The translations under genes were made by a program, and so were the position numbers. The notes beneath the pieces are model-generated. The model worked only from the letters and a program-made list of their open reading frames with translations, was not told where the DNA came from and did no database searches. Below are positions 63,550 to 64,000 of a stretch of 64,000 bases of DNA, piece after piece; position 1 is the first letter of the stretch, and each line of letters begins with the position of its first letter. This DNA comes from Anaerotignum propionicum (lineage in GTDB: Bacteria; Bacillota; Clostridia; Lachnospirales; Anaerotignaceae): assembly GCF_024461735.1 (NCBI RefSeq), contig NZ_JANGAD010000010.1:18085-82084 (forward strand). The letters are read 5' to 3'.

Positions 63550-63902
63550 TTGCCTTTTTAAAAGCATTTCTTGTGGGAGGTTTGATTTGTGTAATCGGTC
63601 AGATTTTAATTGATAAGACAAAATTAACTTCCGGTAGAATTTTGGTTATGTATGTTTGTATTGGTTGTATTCTTGGTGGTTTGGGATTTTATCAACCTAT
63701 AGAGGAATTTGGTGGCGCAGGGGCGACAGTTCCTTTAACAGGTTTTGGATTTCGATTGGCTGAGGGTGTTATGAAAGAGGTAGATTCTGCAGGAATTCTA
63801 GGTATTCTCACAGGTGGCTTGAAATCTGCTGCAGGGGGTATAACAGCGGCGGTTGTATCGGCATTTATAGTCGCTTTGGTTGCAAATCCCAGAGAAAAAT
63901 GA
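63546..63902 (+). CDS. spoVAE: Stage V sporulation protein AE (AEb type)
   Basis: 118 residues, four membrane segments, with the GAGATVPLTGFGFRLAEG loop near 59-76 that parallels SpoVAC. ATGA overlap with spoVAD after AAAGGGGG. A terminator follows, so this operon ends here without spoVAEa or spoVAF. Confidence 0.92.
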   Translation: MIAFLKAFLVGGLICVIGQILIDKTKLTSGRILVMYVCIGCILGGLGFYQPIEEFGGAGATVPLTGFGFRLAEGVMKEVDSAGILGILTGGLKSAAGGITAAVVSAFIVALVANPREK

Positions 63903-63917
63903 AGAATTGAATTTAAT

Positions 63918-63953
63918 GCAAAGTTTTATCTAATGATAAGACTTTGCTTTTTC
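63918..63953 (+). terminator. Terminator of the spoVA operon
   Basis: GCAAAGTTTTATC (63918-63930) pairs with GATAAGACTTTGC (63935-63947), then T run. Confidence 0.88.
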
Positions 63954-63976
63954 TTGTTCGCTTTAGCTTGACAAAA

Positions 63977-63995
63977 CCACCGGCTATGCCGGTGG
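63977..63995. repeat. Perfect palindrome at window end, IS200/IS605-end-like
   Basis: CCACCGGC-TAT-GCCGGTGG with AAAA before it and no T tract after it. Such short GC-rich hairpins with TAT loop mark subterminal ends of IS200/IS605 elements; the rest would be outside the window. Confidence 0.35.
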
Positions 63996-64000
63996 TAGGA

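Noticed and set aside
1..64000. tRNA or rRNA genes
   Set aside because: I looked for T-loop GTTCGA-type stretches flanked by acceptor stems and for conserved rRNA stretches and found none I could support by eye; a covariance scan would settle it.

Overview
The window looks like one chromosomal stretch of an anaerobic, spore-forming, low-GC Firmicute of class Clostridia, probably a Lachnospirales or Anaerotignum-like lineage. The spore genes (spoIIGA-sigE, spoVAA-AE, two BclA-like collagen proteins), the ferredoxin-linked 2-oxoacid oxidoreductase, the bifunctional AdhE, strong AGGAGG ribosome sites and AT-rich spacers all point there. The genus is inference. I saw no rRNA, tRNA, CRISPR array or complete insertion sequence.

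Bases 1-19400 form a sulfur island. It starts with the end of luxS and the mccB-mccA pair (homocysteine to cysteine). A LysR regulator follows, then a 33-codon Cys/Met-rich leader ORF with an intrinsic terminator directly before metQ-metNI. Next comes a run with one direction: a four-subunit 2-oxoacid:ferredoxin oxidoreductase, a PaaK-type acyl-CoA ligase and an aminotransferase. Together these could take up and oxidise an amino acid, most simply methionine. An Rrf2 regulator lies divergent from cysK, and a 13-base sequence is shared by the cysK and metQ promoter regions. An alpha/beta hydrolase, mnmA-tcdA-cysteine desulfurase and a TtcA-like protein follow and supply sulfur to tRNA.

Bases 19400-34320 hold hom, spoIIGA-sigE (without sigG), two tandem collagen-like genes, an orphan 55-residue ORF on the minus strand, and a sigma-54 activator facing an acoABC-lpd operon that has a consensus -24/-12 promoter. 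The E2 gene has a hairpin between its Shine-Dalgarno sequence and its start codon.

Bases 34320-53200 hold a 1 kb AT-rich spacer, a chemoreceptor, a tryptophan T-box riboswitch with the trpXYZ transporter, a second Rrf2 regulator with a YbaK-type deacylase, a five-gene Dlt-like operon carrying an extra GNAT acetyltransferase, an SOD-family protein, and a LysR / permease-asnB divergon.

Bases 53200-64000 hold adhE with a long structured leader, a DEAD-box helicase, uppP, an MgtC-family protein and spoVAA-AB-AC-AD-AE. The window ends in a palindrome that resembles IS200/IS605 ends.
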